From Vibrio sp. ED004 (GTDB lineage Bacteria; Pseudomonadota; Gammaproteobacteria; Enterobacterales; Vibrionaceae): a stretch of DNA of 64,000 nucleotides. Position numbers and translations under genes: made by a program. This document shows positions 1-9,684 of this stretch, piece after piece (position 1 is the stretch's first letter; every line of letters begins with the position of its first letter). The DNA lies in NCBI RefSeq assembly GCF_023206395.1, contig NZ_CP066150.1:248001-312000 (forward strand), in the 5' to 3' direction. Below the pieces are notes generated by a model. It saw nothing but the letters and a program-made list of their open reading frames with translations. It was not told the DNA's origin and did not search any database.

Positions 1-101
1 GCATCCTTCGCCATCGCTGGCATTGAAAGTGTTGCCGTTATTAGCGTTGCGCCAATCAGTTTAGCTGGCGATACAGTTGAACGGCTAAGCAAAGTTTTCA
101 T
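1..101 (-). CDS. N-terminus of exported protein, probably phosphonate ABC transporter binding protein (partial)
   Basis: A reading frame starts at the ATG on the minus strand at 99-101 and runs off the left edge. The visible 33 or so residues form a typical Sec signal peptide: basic start (MKTLLSR), hydrophobic core and an Ala-Met-Ala cleavage region ending in MAKDA. It is divergent from a PhnR-like regulator, and in enterobacteria and vibrios that regulator usually lies next to a 2-aminoethylphosphonate ABC transporter whose first gene encodes the periplasmic binding protein. The specific function is inferred from this context alone. Confidence 0.55.
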   Translation of the reverse strand, partial: MKTLLSRSTVSPAKLIGATLITATLSMPAMAKD

Positions 102-180
102 TGTCTCTATCCCTCTGGACTAGGTCAGTAAGTTCGTTTTGTATGCTATCGCCGGAGTGTGACGCTTTCGCGCAACTTAT

Positions 181-251
181 TTGACAGTTCAGATGCATTT
201 ACATGGCAGTTATATTTCACTCATATGACAGCAAGTCGTTGTTTACTGTCA
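181..251. promoter_or_regulatory. Possible operator/promoter region between the divergent genes
   Basis: Three copies of the hexamer TGACAG lie between the divergent start codons: 181-187 (as TTGACAG), 226-231, and inverted at 246-251. The last two face each other across 14 bases, as expected for a dimeric GntR-family operator. Assignment to the adjacent PhnR-like protein is inference. Confidence 0.3.
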
Positions 252-312
252 CATTCCTGTTAACTCCGTGGTTTACCTTATTGAGCACACGAACTTATGG
301 ACTAGATCAGTA

Positions 313-1041
313 ATGAGAACATTGGCAACAGGGCAATCAGGGACACAACTAGGCAGAATTAAGGCAAGCATCAGAGAGCAGCTTCAATCTGGCATCTTCA
401 CTGAGGGGCAAAAACTGCCATCTGAAAGAGAACTCAGTGAGCTGTTTTCCACCACACGAATCACGCTCAAAGATGCGTTGGTGTCGTTAGAAACCGAAGG
501 CCTGATATACAGAGAAGAGCGCCGAGGTTGGTATGTGTCGCCCGAACGTATTCGCTACAACCCACTGTCACGTTCTCACTTTCATCAGATGATTCGCGAA
601 CAAGATCGCATCGCAGAAACAAGACTGCTCAGCACCCGCACAGAGATGGCGGCAGGCGATTACGCCAAAGCATTAGAGATAGAACAGATCACCCCGATAC
701 ACGTGATTGAGCGATTGCGATTTATTGATGGCAGAGCGGTACTGTTCGTTGAAAACGTCTTGAAAGCGCCACTGTTTGAAAAGGTGTTGTCAGAAAACCT
801 CACTATGTCGCTGACAGGTATCTACCGAGAAAAATACGGCTACGAGACCCAACGTTCTCGCTTTGACGTGGTTCCTACCTCTGCCCCTGCCCATGTCGCT
901 AAGGCGTTAAATTTGGCTGAAGGGCAGCCCGTTCTTAAGATCTGCCGAGTGAACTACAAACAAGATGGCGAGTTGATGGACTGCGAACTGGAATACTGGC
1001 GACCCGATTCTGTGGTGATCCATATTGATAGCATTGGGTAA
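313..1041 (+). CDS. phnR: GntR-family regulator with UTRA domain, PhnR-like
   Basis: A 242-residue DNA-binding regulator. The N-terminal winged helix contains the GntR signature LPSERELSELFSTTRITLKDAL. It is followed by RRGWYVSPERIRYNP and a UTRA ligand-binding domain ending in ELEYWRPDSVVIHID. These blocks resemble PhnR, which controls 2-aminoethylphosphonate uptake genes in enterobacteria and vibrios, so the ligand is probably a phosphonate. The ATG at 313 is preferred because PhnR-like proteins begin just before this point. A GTG at 268 in the same frame would add 15 residues with no family support. It is divergent from the exported protein at the left edge. Confidence 0.8.
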   Translation: MRTLATGQSGTQLGRIKASIREQLQSGIFTEGQKLPSERELSELFSTTRITLKDALVSLETEGLIYREERRGWYVSPERIRYNPLSRSHFHQMIREQDRIAETRLLSTRTEMAAGDYAKALEIEQITPIHVIERLRFIDGRAVLFVENVLKAPLFEKVLSENLTMSLTGIYREKYGYETQRSRFDVVPTSAPAHVAKALNLAEGQPVLKICRVNYKQDGELMDCELEYWRPDSVVIHIDSIG

Positions 1042-1077
1042 TGCTGTGCCTGCTTGAGAGAAGAACCCCACACATAC

Positions 1078-1108
1078 AAAAACTCCGACTGATTAGGTCG
1101 GAGTTTTT
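1078..1108. terminator. Bidirectional intrinsic terminator
   Basis: A 12-bp perfect stem (AAAAACTCCGAC / GTCGGAGTTTTT) with a 7-base loop and A/T tracts on both sides. It lies between the convergent phnR-like gene and the ABC transporter operon and can serve both. Confidence 0.9.
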
Positions 1109-1144
1109 AACGGTCGAGCCTTGAAGTTGTGCAAGCCATCTAGC

Positions 1145-1999
1145 TCATGAATCGAGCTTAAGGAACTGTCTTACTCTTGATGAATCTGGGTTAGTGAAAA
1201 ACTTCTCTGGGTTGGATTTTTCAATCAATATCCCCTTCTCAAGAAACACCACTTGATCCGACACCTGACGCGCGAATTCCATCTCATGAGTCACCACTAC
1301 CATGGTGTAACCCTCTTGCGATAGCTTCTTCATTACCAGTAACACCTCTTCTACCAATTCAGGGTCGAGCGCGGAGGTTGGCTCATCAAACAGCAACACA
1401 TCCGGCTCCATCGCGAGCGCCCTAGCAATAGCGACACGTTGCTTTTGTCCACCCGATAACATACTTGGATAACTCTCTAGCTTGTGAGACATGCCAACCT
1501 TATCAAGTTGCTTACGAGCCATCTCCTCTGCGTCAGATTTCGCTATCTTCTTAACATGAACCAGCGCTTCCATCACGTTTTGCAACACGGTGAGATGCGG
1601 CCATAAGTTGAAGCTTTGAAATACCATGCCAAGGCGCTCTCTGAGTTTTGCTAACTCTTTGTATTTGAGAGGTTTACCCGTTTCAGAGTTGATCCCAATG
1701 CGTTCATCACCCATAAAAATCGTGCCGCGCTCTGGCTGCTCTAGCCAATTCATGCAGCGCAATAGTGTTGACTTACCCGAACCTGACGAGCCGAGAATAC
1801 TCACCACATCGCCTTTTTTTATAGTCAGGTTGATGTCTCGCAGTACTTCGATTCCATCAAACTGCTTCGACAAGTTTTCAACGCTGATGATCGTCTCTCG
1901 TTCTTCCAATAGTGGCTCACACTCAATCACTTCCAAACTCACTCCCAAAGAGGGGTTAATCGGTGCTTCTGTTTCAATAATCTCTGATTGTTTAAGCAT
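1145..1999 (-). CDS. Amino-acid-type ABC importer, ATP-binding subunit
   Basis: ATPase of a polar amino-acid uptake (PAAT/GlnQ-HisP) ABC importer, 284 residues. Walker A is GSSGSGKST, the signature LSGGQKQRVAIARAL, and Walker B LLFDEPTSALD, followed by the switch histidine in VVVTHEM. The start at 1999 has a good ribosome site (AGAGGG) and overlaps the upstream permease stop by 8 bases, as in translationally coupled genes; an ATG at 2059 would overlap the permease by 68 bases. It is the last gene of a four-gene minus-strand operon. A roughly 35-residue N-terminal extension before the ABC domain is longer than usual. Confidence 0.9.
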   Translation of the reverse strand: MLKQSEIIETEAPINPSLGVSLEVIECEPLLEERETIISVENLSKQFDGIEVLRDINLTIKKGDVVSILGSSGSGKSTLLRCMNWLEQPERGTIFMGDERIGINSETGKPLKYKELAKLRERLGMVFQSFNLWPHLTVLQNVMEALVHVKKIAKSDAEEMARKQLDKVGMSHKLESYPSMLSGGQKQRVAIARALAMEPDVLLFDEPTSALDPELVEEVLLVMKKLSQEGYTMVVVTHEMEFARQVSDQVVFLEKGILIEKSNPEKFFTNPDSSRVRQFLKLDS

Positions 2000-2657
2000 G
2001 GCTAAGCCCTCTAAGTTCAACTTTGGTTTGGATTCGTTTAGTGATGGTTTCAAGTGCAATACTCACCGCCCAGTAGAGCGCAATCGCAATGATGAACGCA
2101 TTCAATGGGATAAAATATGTGGATTGAATACTGTTGGCTGCCGCGGTAATTTCTGCAACGGTGATAATGCTAAGAAACGCGGTGTCTTTTAAGCAGATGA
2201 TGAGTTGGTTAGTGATCAGAGGAACCGACTTAAATAACACGTTGGGCGTGATGACTCGGGTGAAGGTTTTCAGTTTAGAAAAGCCATAAGCGTGCGCTGC
2301 TTCGATGTAACCAGGCTCTAACCCTTTACGCACACCGCGGAAAATCTCACAGAAATACGTACCATGATAGAGACTGAGCGCTATGATTCCCGCTGTCACT
2401 GCGTCCAATCGAATGCCAACCTGAGGCAAACCGTAATAGAGCAGGTAGGCTAAGATCAGAAACGGTAAGGTACGCATCATGCCGATCAAACTGTTGATGG
2501 TGTACTTAACACCGAATCTCGAGTTTTCGAGACAGTACAACAAACCAATACCTATGACGAAACTCAAGATTGAAGACGAAACAAAAAGATAAAAAGTGGT
2601 CACAAAACCAGAAGCAAACAGCTCTTTTTGTTGCCAGATAATATTCCATTCTTCCAT
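1992..2657 (-). CDS. Amino-acid-type ABC importer, permease subunit
   Basis: Inner-membrane permease of the HisM/GlnP family, 221 residues, with several hydrophobic segments. It carries the cytoplasmic EAA loop that contacts the ATPase, seen as EAAHAYGFSKLKTFTRVITPN. It follows the second permease gene and overlaps the ATPase start. Paired with the permease at 2770-3411 it would form a heterodimeric channel. Substrate is not evident from sequence; the neighbouring genes suggest taurine or a related amino-sulfonate. Confidence 0.88.
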   Translation of the reverse strand: MEEWNIIWQQKELFASGFVTTFYLFVSSSILSFVIGIGLLYCLENSRFGVKYTINSLIGMMRTLPFLILAYLLYYGLPQVGIRLDAVTAGIIALSLYHGTYFCEIFRGVRKGLEPGYIEAAHAYGFSKLKTFTRVITPNVLFKSVPLITNQLIICLKDTAFLSIITVAEITAAANSIQSTYFIPLNAFIIAIALYWAVSIALETITKRIQTKVELRGLSHA

Positions 2658-2769
2658 ATTTACTCCTTATATTTACCCACTCAATGACGCTTCACAAGCA
2701 GGTAAATGGTGTTGCTGACCAAGTAGTTATGACGGCCAAACTGTTGCTGCTGATAGCAGTTGCATGCAC

Positions 2770-3411
2770 TTATTGCTGCAGATAAGTGGCTCGGTTTTCA
2801 GCCACAGCTTGCAATTTCACCAACACGCCAATAATCAACATGTAGATGGCACCTGCACACAGGATTGGCCCAAGAGGCTCATAGGTAACCGCTGCAATTC
2901 GGTTGGTGACACGGGTTAGATCCACGATACCGATCACGGCAATCGCTGGGCTGCCTTTGATTAAGAACGACATTTCATTGACCAGTGCAGGTAAGCTCAT
3001 GATCACCATTTGTGGGAACATGATTCGGCGGAAGTAAGTTATGCGTCTCATACCAATGGCTTCAGCCGCTTCCATTTGCCCTTTTGAAAAGTTGAGAAAG
3101 GCATTGCGCCAAATTTCCGCATTGAATGCCGATGTGTTGAGCGTGAGTGCTAAAATGGCAGAAACGTGTTTGTCTAAATTGATGCCAAATGAAGGAAACG
3201 AAAGAAAGATAAACAGAGCCAGAGTCACCAGAGGTGTTGCTCTTGCCCAACTGACATAAATGCCCAGCATTTGATCGACAAACGGGATTTTCATCATTCG
3301 AATTAAGGCAATCGCTAGACCAATCACCACACCCAATACAATCGATACTGCCGATATCCATGCTGTAGCCCATGCGCCCTGTAGCAGCTGTTCCCAAGCG
3401 TAATAATCCAT
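2770..3411 (-). CDS. Amino-acid-type ABC importer, permease subunit
   Basis: Second permease of the PAAT importer, 213 residues, with an EAA loop visible as EAAEAIGMRRITYFRRIMFPQ. I chose the ATG at 3411 because it has a strong ribosome site (AAAGAGG) eight bases upstream and begins MDYYAWEQLL, typical of these permeases. An ATG at 3465 would add a basic 18-residue leader with no such site. It follows the binding-protein gene by about 130 bases, and 112 bases separate it from the next permease. Confidence 0.88.
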   Translation of the reverse strand: MDYYAWEQLLQGAWATAWISAVSIVLGVVIGLAIALIRMMKIPFVDQMLGIYVSWARATPLVTLALFIFLSFPSFGINLDKHVSAILALTLNTSAFNAEIWRNAFLNFSKGQMEAAEAIGMRRITYFRRIMFPQMVIMSLPALVNEMSFLIKGSPAIAVIGIVDLTRVTNRIAAVTYEPLGPILCAGAIYMLIIGVLVKLQAVAENRATYLQQ

Positions 3412-3543
3412 AAACGACCTCTTTAAAAAGCGACTTCTTGCAATAGGCTTTTGCGCGAATGACAAATCGGCTAAATCGCTCTGGCCCTTTTGTCATCGGC
3501 ACAAACAGCGGTTAACTGTTTGTGCCAGCGCGTGCTTACTGAT

Positions 3544-4410
3544 CTACTGGACCGCTGTTAGCTTGTGATACTGCTCTACTGAAGTGATGGCTTCCGAAGG
3601 AAGATGCTCGAACGATTCACCGAACCACTTCTTCTGCAACTCTGCCATTTTTCCTGTTTGTTCTAGGTGAATGAAAAACTCAGTGAGATAAGCCAATAGC
3701 TCAGGGCTCTCTTTTGGAACAGGCCAGCTTACGAAACCAGGGCCAGATACCGCCTCACCTTTTTTAAAGATGTTAGACTTAGATTTCACTACCTCGTTAA
3801 CCGAAACCACACTGTTGATGACGTAGTCGATTCGGCCAATAGCTAAATCTGAATATGCTTCTGGGTAAGATTGATACTGCACTACTTTACCCAAAGACTT
3901 GCCTTGTGCTTCGAGCATTTCTTCTAGCTCTGGAAGTCGCTCTAACAAAGCACTACCCGCTTGTAATCCAACAGTTTTTCCGTCTAGATCCGACACCGTA
4001 TTAATATCGTCAGCATCCGCTCTGGTTAAGAAATAATGCTGTGCTGAGGCAATAGGCGGCGTAAAGTCAAACACCTTCAATCGAGCATCTGTCACGATAG
4101 CGCCCGTTAGCGCCACATCGTATTGACCCGCAGATACTGAGGCGAGCAACCCTGTCCAAGGTAAGATCTCTTGTTCAATATCGAACTTCGAGTATTCACG
4201 CAGTTCATCAAGCAGATCTTTATTAATCCCAGCCGGGTTACCACGATCGATGTAGTTAAATGGCGAATAGTTATCTTCTGTCGCCACTTTCATAAAACCT
4301 TGCTTTTCGATGGCTGCAAGCTCGGATGCTTGTGCGATACCAAAACAACCCAGTACGACTGTTGCTGCCGCTGTTGAAACCCATGCCTTCATAGTCATTC
4401 CCTGTTTCAT
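3544..4410 (-). CDS. Periplasmic solute-binding protein of amino-acid-type ABC importer
   Basis: A 288-residue exported binding protein of the SBP_bac_3 family. A signal peptide covers the first 28 residues (basic start, hydrophobic core, cleavage near AQA-SE). The mature part opens with the usual lobe-1 strand (MKVATEDNYSPFNYID). The first ATG has the site AAGGA; an ATG six codons later is also possible. It is the first gene of the four-gene importer operon and is divergent from the MocR-type regulator at 4649, which probably controls it. Substrate is unproven. Confidence 0.87.
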   Translation of the reverse strand: MKQGMTMKAWVSTAAATVVLGCFGIAQASELAAIEKQGFMKVATEDNYSPFNYIDRGNPAGINKDLLDELREYSKFDIEQEILPWTGLLASVSAGQYDVALTGAIVTDARLKVFDFTPPIASAQHYFLTRADADDINTVSDLDGKTVGLQAGSALLERLPELEEMLEAQGKSLGKVVQYQSYPEAYSDLAIGRIDYVINSVVSVNEVVKSKSNIFKKGEAVSGPGFVSWPVPKESPELLAYLTEFFIHLEQTGKMAELQKKWFGESFEHLPSEAITSVEQYHKLTAVQ

Positions 4411-4486
4411 ACGCTTTCCTTATCGAGATTATTTGCCTGCCTTTACTTTATGAACGGAATGCCTCGAAGACGTAGAGCCAATTTAA

Positions 4487-4518
4487 TTTTCAGGTTGGGA
4501 CAGAGCTATTTTTAGGTT
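4487..4518. promoter_or_regulatory. Direct repeat, candidate MocR/TauR-type operator
   Basis: Two direct copies of TTTT(C/T)AGGTT start at 4487 and 4509, 22 bp apart, which is about two helical turns. They lie in the 238-bp region between the divergent importer and regulator genes. MocR-family regulators such as GabR and PdxR are known to bind paired direct repeats. A related octamer (TCAGGTTG on the minus strand, 7889-7896) occurs between the aminotransferase and exporter genes. Confidence 0.4.
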
Positions 4519-4648
4519 AGAGCTGAGCAACTTTCCCATTGGTCATCGCCCAAAAGCCAGCCCTTAAACATCTATATAAACTCTGGCTCACTTCTTGCTG
4601 TTTTATACACATAGGATCGAGGTTTACTGAGAATAAGGACTGTATCTC

Positions 4649-6163
4649 ATGGCGATAAATCACAATTGTTTCATCGAGTTTGATTCCAAAAGAAGCCTGC
4701 AAGAACAAGTACGTAGCTATTTGGTGACGGCGATATTGAATGGTATTTTTCCTGCGAAACAAGCGCTCCCGTCTTGTCGCAAGCTCTCTAGCCAATTAGG
4801 TGTTTCACGCAATACGGTCTCGCTGGTGTACGACAGTTTGCTCGATGATGGCTATCTCATCAGTAAGCCTCGCAGTGGTTATTACCTGTCAGAAAAGTAT
4901 CAAAATCCGAGCGAAGAGATAGACGCGAACTTGGATCATTTTGAATCAACAAACAACGACAATGCACCGGATTGGAGCAAGCGAGTAAAACTGCAATTGA
5001 GCCAATACCCTCGCATCGTCAAACCGTCGCACTGGAGTTGCTATCAATACCCATTTATTTTTGGCCAGCCTTCAATCAATGACTTTCCATTAGCTCAATG
5101 GCGAGAAGCAACAAGAAAAGTGACCTCAGATCCTCATGACCACCGCTGGTTGTGCGACAAAGTTGATAAAGACGTCGATATGCTGGTGGAACAAATACGC
5201 ACAAGAGTGCTCCCACAGCGCGGTATTCATGCTCAAAGTGATGAGATTTTAATAACCCTAGGCTCGCAGAACGCGCTCTATCTGCTCTCGACCTTGTTGA
5301 TGAATCACCAGAGCCGAGTCGGTGTCGAGAACCCCGGTTACAAAGAAGCGAACCACATCTTTAATCTCTCTGGTGCACAGTTACACCCTCATCAAGTGGA
5401 TGAACAAGGATTGAGGTTCAATGAACACTCTTCACTGTGTGACCACTTCTATGTCACACCCAGTCACCAAGCGCCCACCGGCGTGACCATGAGTGACGAA
5501 CGTCGAGCTCAGTTACTTGAGATGGCCAAAGCCAATGATGCAGTGATTATCGAAGATGACTATGACGCCGAGTGCAACGTTGAGTGGAACCCTAAACCAG
5601 CGCTGAAAGCCAGTGACAAGGAAGGGCGTGTCATCTACGTGAGCAGCTTCTCTAAGCTACTGGCACCCGGTTTAAGGTTAGGCTACATCGTGGCACCTGA
5701 AGAGCTAATCTACGACCTTAGAATACTGCGTAGGTTGATGTATCGACACGCACCAAGTCGCGTTCAAATGGAAGTGGCTCACTTTATTGAACAAGGCTAC
5801 TACGACAGCTTCGTGAGGCGTTTTAGAGAAAACACGCGCCAACGTTGGAAGCTGATCAATGATGCGGTCTTAAAGTACTTACCGGACTGCAAACGACTGG
5901 CTCAGAGTGAGCAAGCCAACTCTTTGTGGCTACAAACACCAAGCCACATCAACAGCCAACGCTTAGCGTCACGAGCCGCACAAAAAGGGATTTTAATTGA
6001 GACGGGCTATTCTCACTTCATGACCGATCCCGAAACGAAGTTGAGCAATGAAACTTCATCCGAATTTGATCCCAATTCTTATTTCAGATTAGGGTTTCAC
6101 GCCATCGACAAAGACTTGATCGCCCCTGGCATTAAAGAGCTATCAGAGGTAATGAAGAGCTAG
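4649..6163 (+). CDS. MocR-family regulator (GntR helix-turn-helix fused to aminotransferase fold), TauR-like
   Basis: A 504-residue protein. An N-terminal GntR winged helix (residues about 15-80, with LPSCRKLSSQLGVSRNTVSLVYDSL split over two helices) is fused to a fold-type I aminotransferase-like domain. The PLP lysine is visible in YVSSFSKLLAPGLRLGY and the DYD motif in IIEDDYDAE. This is the architecture of GabR, PdxR and TauR. Neighbouring genes (importer, transaminase, TauE/SafE exporter, IsfD-like reductase) favour a TauR role in taurine use. PdxR is less likely because no pdxS/pdxT is present. Confidence 0.82.
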   Translation: MAINHNCFIEFDSKRSLQEQVRSYLVTAILNGIFPAKQALPSCRKLSSQLGVSRNTVSLVYDSLLDDGYLISKPRSGYYLSEKYQNPSEEIDANLDHFESTNNDNAPDWSKRVKLQLSQYPRIVKPSHWSCYQYPFIFGQPSINDFPLAQWREATRKVTSDPHDHRWLCDKVDKDVDMLVEQIRTRVLPQRGIHAQSDEILITLGSQNALYLLSTLLMNHQSRVGVENPGYKEANHIFNLSGAQLHPHQVDEQGLRFNEHSSLCDHFYVTPSHQAPTGVTMSDERRAQLLEMAKANDAVIIEDDYDAECNVEWNPKPALKASDKEGRVIYVSSFSKLLAPGLRLGYIVAPEELIYDLRILRRLMYRHAPSRVQMEVAHFIEQGYYDSFVRRFRENTRQRWKLINDAVLKYLPDCKRLAQSEQANSLWLQTPSHINSQRLASRAAQKGILIETGYSHFMTDPETKLSNETSSEFDPNSYFRLGFHAIDKDLIAPGIKELSEVMKS

Positions 6164-6204
6164 CATCACAAAGCGTTATATGGACGTTGTTATTCAAGAC
6201 AATG

Positions 6205-6238
6205 ACGAAAAAGAGCATCAATCGATGCTCTTTTTCGT
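6205..6238. terminator. Bidirectional intrinsic terminator
   Basis: A 15-bp perfect stem (ACGAAAAAGAGCATC / GATGCTCTTTTTCGT) with loop AATC, between the convergent regulator and aminotransferase genes. Confidence 0.9.
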
Positions 6239-6365
6239 CTATACCTAATCAATTAAAAGCTAGACACTCAAAAGCCAAGCACTCAGGAAAAATAAGCACT
6301 TTGAAAAGGACGGGGAATCCTTTACCAAAGTGCCTGTGTTTCTGTGTTAGCTATCTTTTGAAGAA

Positions 6366-7682
6366 TTAAGAAGCGAGCTCAAACAAAACTTCATCAATGA
6401 TCTTCACGCCTTTCTTAATTTCACTCGGTTGAATAACCAGAGGCGGAGCGACGTGAATGCGGTTGTTCACAATGAAGGTCAACAAGCCTCGCTTGGTTAG
6501 TTCCGCTTTCAATTTGCCCATTTTTTCATTGCTCAATGGAGCCTTGCTTTCACGATCTTCCACCAGCTCAACCGCCCAAAACATCCCTTTACCACGCACA
6601 TCACCAATTATCGGGTGCAACTCTTGAAGGCTGAGTAGAAGTGGCCCTAGAACGCTGTTACCGACATTATCGGCATGTGTGACAATACCCTCTTGCTCCA
6701 TCACATCAAGCGTTGCAACGATCGAAGCCATCGCCAAAGGATGGCCAGAATACGTTAAGCCGCCCATAAAGAAGTTCGACTTAAAGTATTCAACAATTGG
6801 TTCACTGACTACCACGCCACCAGCCGGAACGTAACCCGAGTTAACCCCTTTCGCGAAAGTGATCAGATCCGGCACAACATTGAAGTGCTCAAACGCAAAC
6901 CACTTGCCCGTTCGGCCAAAACCCACCATGACTTCATCGAAGATCAATTGAATGCCGTACTTGGTTGCAAGCTCACGCACACCAACAAGGTAGTCTTTGG
7001 GCGGAATGAGAAAGCCTGCTGTTCCGGGAATAGTCTCTAAGATAATCGCCGCAATCGCCGTTGGCCCTTCGCACTCAATCACTCGCTCTAAATGCTGCAG
7101 GGCACGCTCACTCTCTTCTGCCTCAGTCGCCGCATTGAACTCGCTTCGATAGAGAAATGGATTGAAGAAGTGAACGTGCCCACGGCTATACTCGTTTGGA
7201 ATACGACGAAAATCGCCCGTCGCCGCTATCGCTGTTCCGGTATTGCCATGATAAGAACGGTAAGCCGATAAGACCTTATCCCGCCCTGTAAATTGTCTCG
7301 CCATGCGGATCGCATTTTCGTTGGCGTCTGCCCCTGCGTTGGTAAAGAACACCTTCTTAAACTTGCTTGGCGCTTTCGACAAAATGCGCTTTGCCGCTAA
7401 ACCACGAGTGAAGTTGGCAGTTGCGGGTGCGACAGTCACCAAGGAGTCCGCTTGATCTTTAATGGCTTTGATCACCTGTGGGTGTTGATGGCCAATATTG
7501 GTGTTGACGAGCTGGCTACTAAAATCGAGGTATTCCTTCCCTTCGTAGTCCCACATTTTGCAGCCTTGTCCACCCGCAATGGCGATAGGTTCAGCCGCTT
7601 CCTGAACTGACCAAGAATGAAACACGCTCTTATCAAGGTCGATAATATCTTGGTTCACTAACTGTTCTGTTGATACTTCCAT
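6366..7682 (-). CDS. Class III PLP-dependent aminotransferase, probable taurine-pyruvate transaminase type
   Basis: A 438-residue omega-aminotransferase. The PLP lysine lies in LITFAKGVNSGYVPAGG, the cofactor-binding aspartate in LIFDEVMVGFGRTGKW, and the helix SYHGNTGTAIAATG is typical of the family. The ATG at 7682 is supported by GGAG upstream and by the family start. The frame stays open 112 codons further with no family-like content. Between a MocR regulator and exporter/reductase genes it fits a taurine-pyruvate transaminase (Tpa) yielding sulfoacetaldehyde and alanine. Other omega-amino acids such as beta-alanine, hypotaurine or GABA are alternatives. Confidence 0.72.
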   Translation of the reverse strand: MEVSTEQLVNQDIIDLDKSVFHSWSVQEAAEPIAIAGGQGCKMWDYEGKEYLDFSSQLVNTNIGHQHPQVIKAIKDQADSLVTVAPATANFTRGLAAKRILSKAPSKFKKVFFTNAGADANENAIRMARQFTGRDKVLSAYRSYHGNTGTAIAATGDFRRIPNEYSRGHVHFFNPFLYRSEFNAATEAEESERALQHLERVIECEGPTAIAAIILETIPGTAGFLIPPKDYLVGVRELATKYGIQLIFDEVMVGFGRTGKWFAFEHFNVVPDLITFAKGVNSGYVPAGGVVVSEPIVEYFKSNFFMGGLTYSGHPLAMASIVATLDVMEQEGIVTHADNVGNSVLGPLLLSLQELHPIIGDVRGKGMFWAVELVEDRESKAPLSNEKMGKLKAELTKRGLLTFIVNNRIHVAPPLVIQPSEIKKGVKIIDEVLFELAS

Positions 7683-8042
7683 TTCATCGTCTCCATTAAC
7701 AACACTAGATTCACAGCCCCTTGTGCCCAGCACGCCTTCAACAATGGAAGACGCGAAACACCAAATTGAAAAGGCTGCGCTATCGGATGGAATAATCTTC
7801 ATCCCAAACGGGGCAGACCGCATAGTGTCAGTTTCAACAAAACCGTGGGCCAGTGAAATTAGCCCAACCCCATATTCTTTCCATCCCACAACCTGACCCA
7901 ATCCAATCGTAGAACTGGCTCTATTCAAAATTCTTAGGGGTGAATAGATTGAAAGGCAGACGAGACAAATCTCATCAAATGCGAATAAAGAACAGCAGCT
8001 ACAACAGTAGACAAGCACGCAACAACAAAGAGGTGAGTAAGA
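7683..8042. other. Divergent intergenic region with probable promoters
   Basis: 360 bp between the aminotransferase and the exporter. I see no credible gene: open frames here lack family content and ribosome sites. The octamer TCAGGTTG (minus strand, 7889-7896) matches the repeat near 4490 and may be a regulator half-site. Confidence 0.5.
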
Positions 8043-8756
8043 GTGGAAATGGGCTTGTCTATGACATTGATTCTGTTTGCAGGGGTAGTTCGAGGCTATT
8101 CAGGGTTTGGATTTGCGATTATTGCAGCGCTATCCCTCAGCTTTATTGTTCCGCCATTACAAGCCGTAACCATTGCGATCCTGTTGGATTTTTTAAGTAC
8201 TTTTCCTCTACTCAAACGCAGTAAGTCCACCGTCAATATTCGGCTTATTGCGCCGTTGTGTATTGGCATGTTGGTAGCGGTGCCCTTCTCTCTGTACTTC
8301 ATTAGCACGATATCTGAATCAGGCTTAAAGGCCTTTATCGCGATGATGTCTTTAGTCGCTGGCACATTAATCATTTGTGACTTTCGCCTCACATGGCTAC
8401 ACCAGCGACACGCATTTTGGGCAGGGGCAATTTCTGGGTTCAGCATGACTACCGCATCTTCAGGAGGGCCTCCGTTAGTGACGTATTTGATGAACCTGAC
8501 CATTGAAACCAGTGAACAGAGAGCCACTGCGATTGTGTTTTTTCTACTGAGTTCCGCGATCTCACTGGTCGGCTTCATGTGGATTGGCGCATTTAACCAA
8601 GCATCATTCTTCACAGGATTGTGGTTATTACCGGCGGCTTTGATTGGCAATCTACTCGGGCAAAAGCTGTATCTATCAGTACCGAACTTGTCAGCAAAAA
8701 CAACGACCGCGCCGATTTTGATCGGCATGGCACTACTTATGTTAATTTCTAATTAG
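8043..8756 (+). CDS. TauE/SafE-family membrane exporter, candidate isethionate or sulfite exporter
   Basis: An inner-membrane protein of about 237 residues, almost wholly hydrophobic, with about eight predicted membrane segments. The N-terminal motif VRGYSGFGFA and the mid-protein SGFSMTTASSGGPPLV are the paired glycine-rich repeats of the TauE/SafE family. Family members export sulfite, sulfoacetate or isethionate (IsfE). The start is uncertain: GTG at 8043, ATG at 8049 or ATG at 8061, with AGAGG upstream. It precedes the SDR gene by 12 bases, so the two are probably one operon. Confidence 0.75.
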   Translation: MEMGLSMTLILFAGVVRGYSGFGFAIIAALSLSFIVPPLQAVTIAILLDFLSTFPLLKRSKSTVNIRLIAPLCIGMLVAVPFSLYFISTISESGLKAFIAMMSLVAGTLIICDFRLTWLHQRHAFWAGAISGFSMTTASSGGPPLVTYLMNLTIETSEQRATAIVFFLLSSAISLVGFMWIGAFNQASFFTGLWLLPAALIGNLLGQKLYLSVPNLSAKTTTAPILIGMALLMLISN

Positions 8757-9521
<765 letters not shown>

Positions 9522-9561
9522 GCTTAAACATACAGAACTAAGCTCAAACATACACAAACAA

Positions 9562-9591
9562 AAAGGTGGTCTACCCAAGTAGACCACCTTT
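9562..9591. terminator. Bidirectional intrinsic terminator
   Basis: A 13-bp perfect stem (AAAGGTGGTCTAC / GTAGACCACCTTT) with loop CCAA, after the SDR gene and before the convergent hypothetical gene. Confidence 0.88.
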
Positions 9592-9684
9592 ATCGCTTCC
9601 TTCAGCTTTTCACTTAGATGTAATCGACCGCGTTAAAGTTTCAATGTGTTCATTCTCGGGCGGAAACCCCATCGAAGACGCCAC

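Noticed and set aside
7683..8018. 112-residue N-terminal extension of the aminotransferase
   Set aside because: The sequence has no family similarity or domain content, while the ATG at 7682 has a ribosome site and matches the family start.
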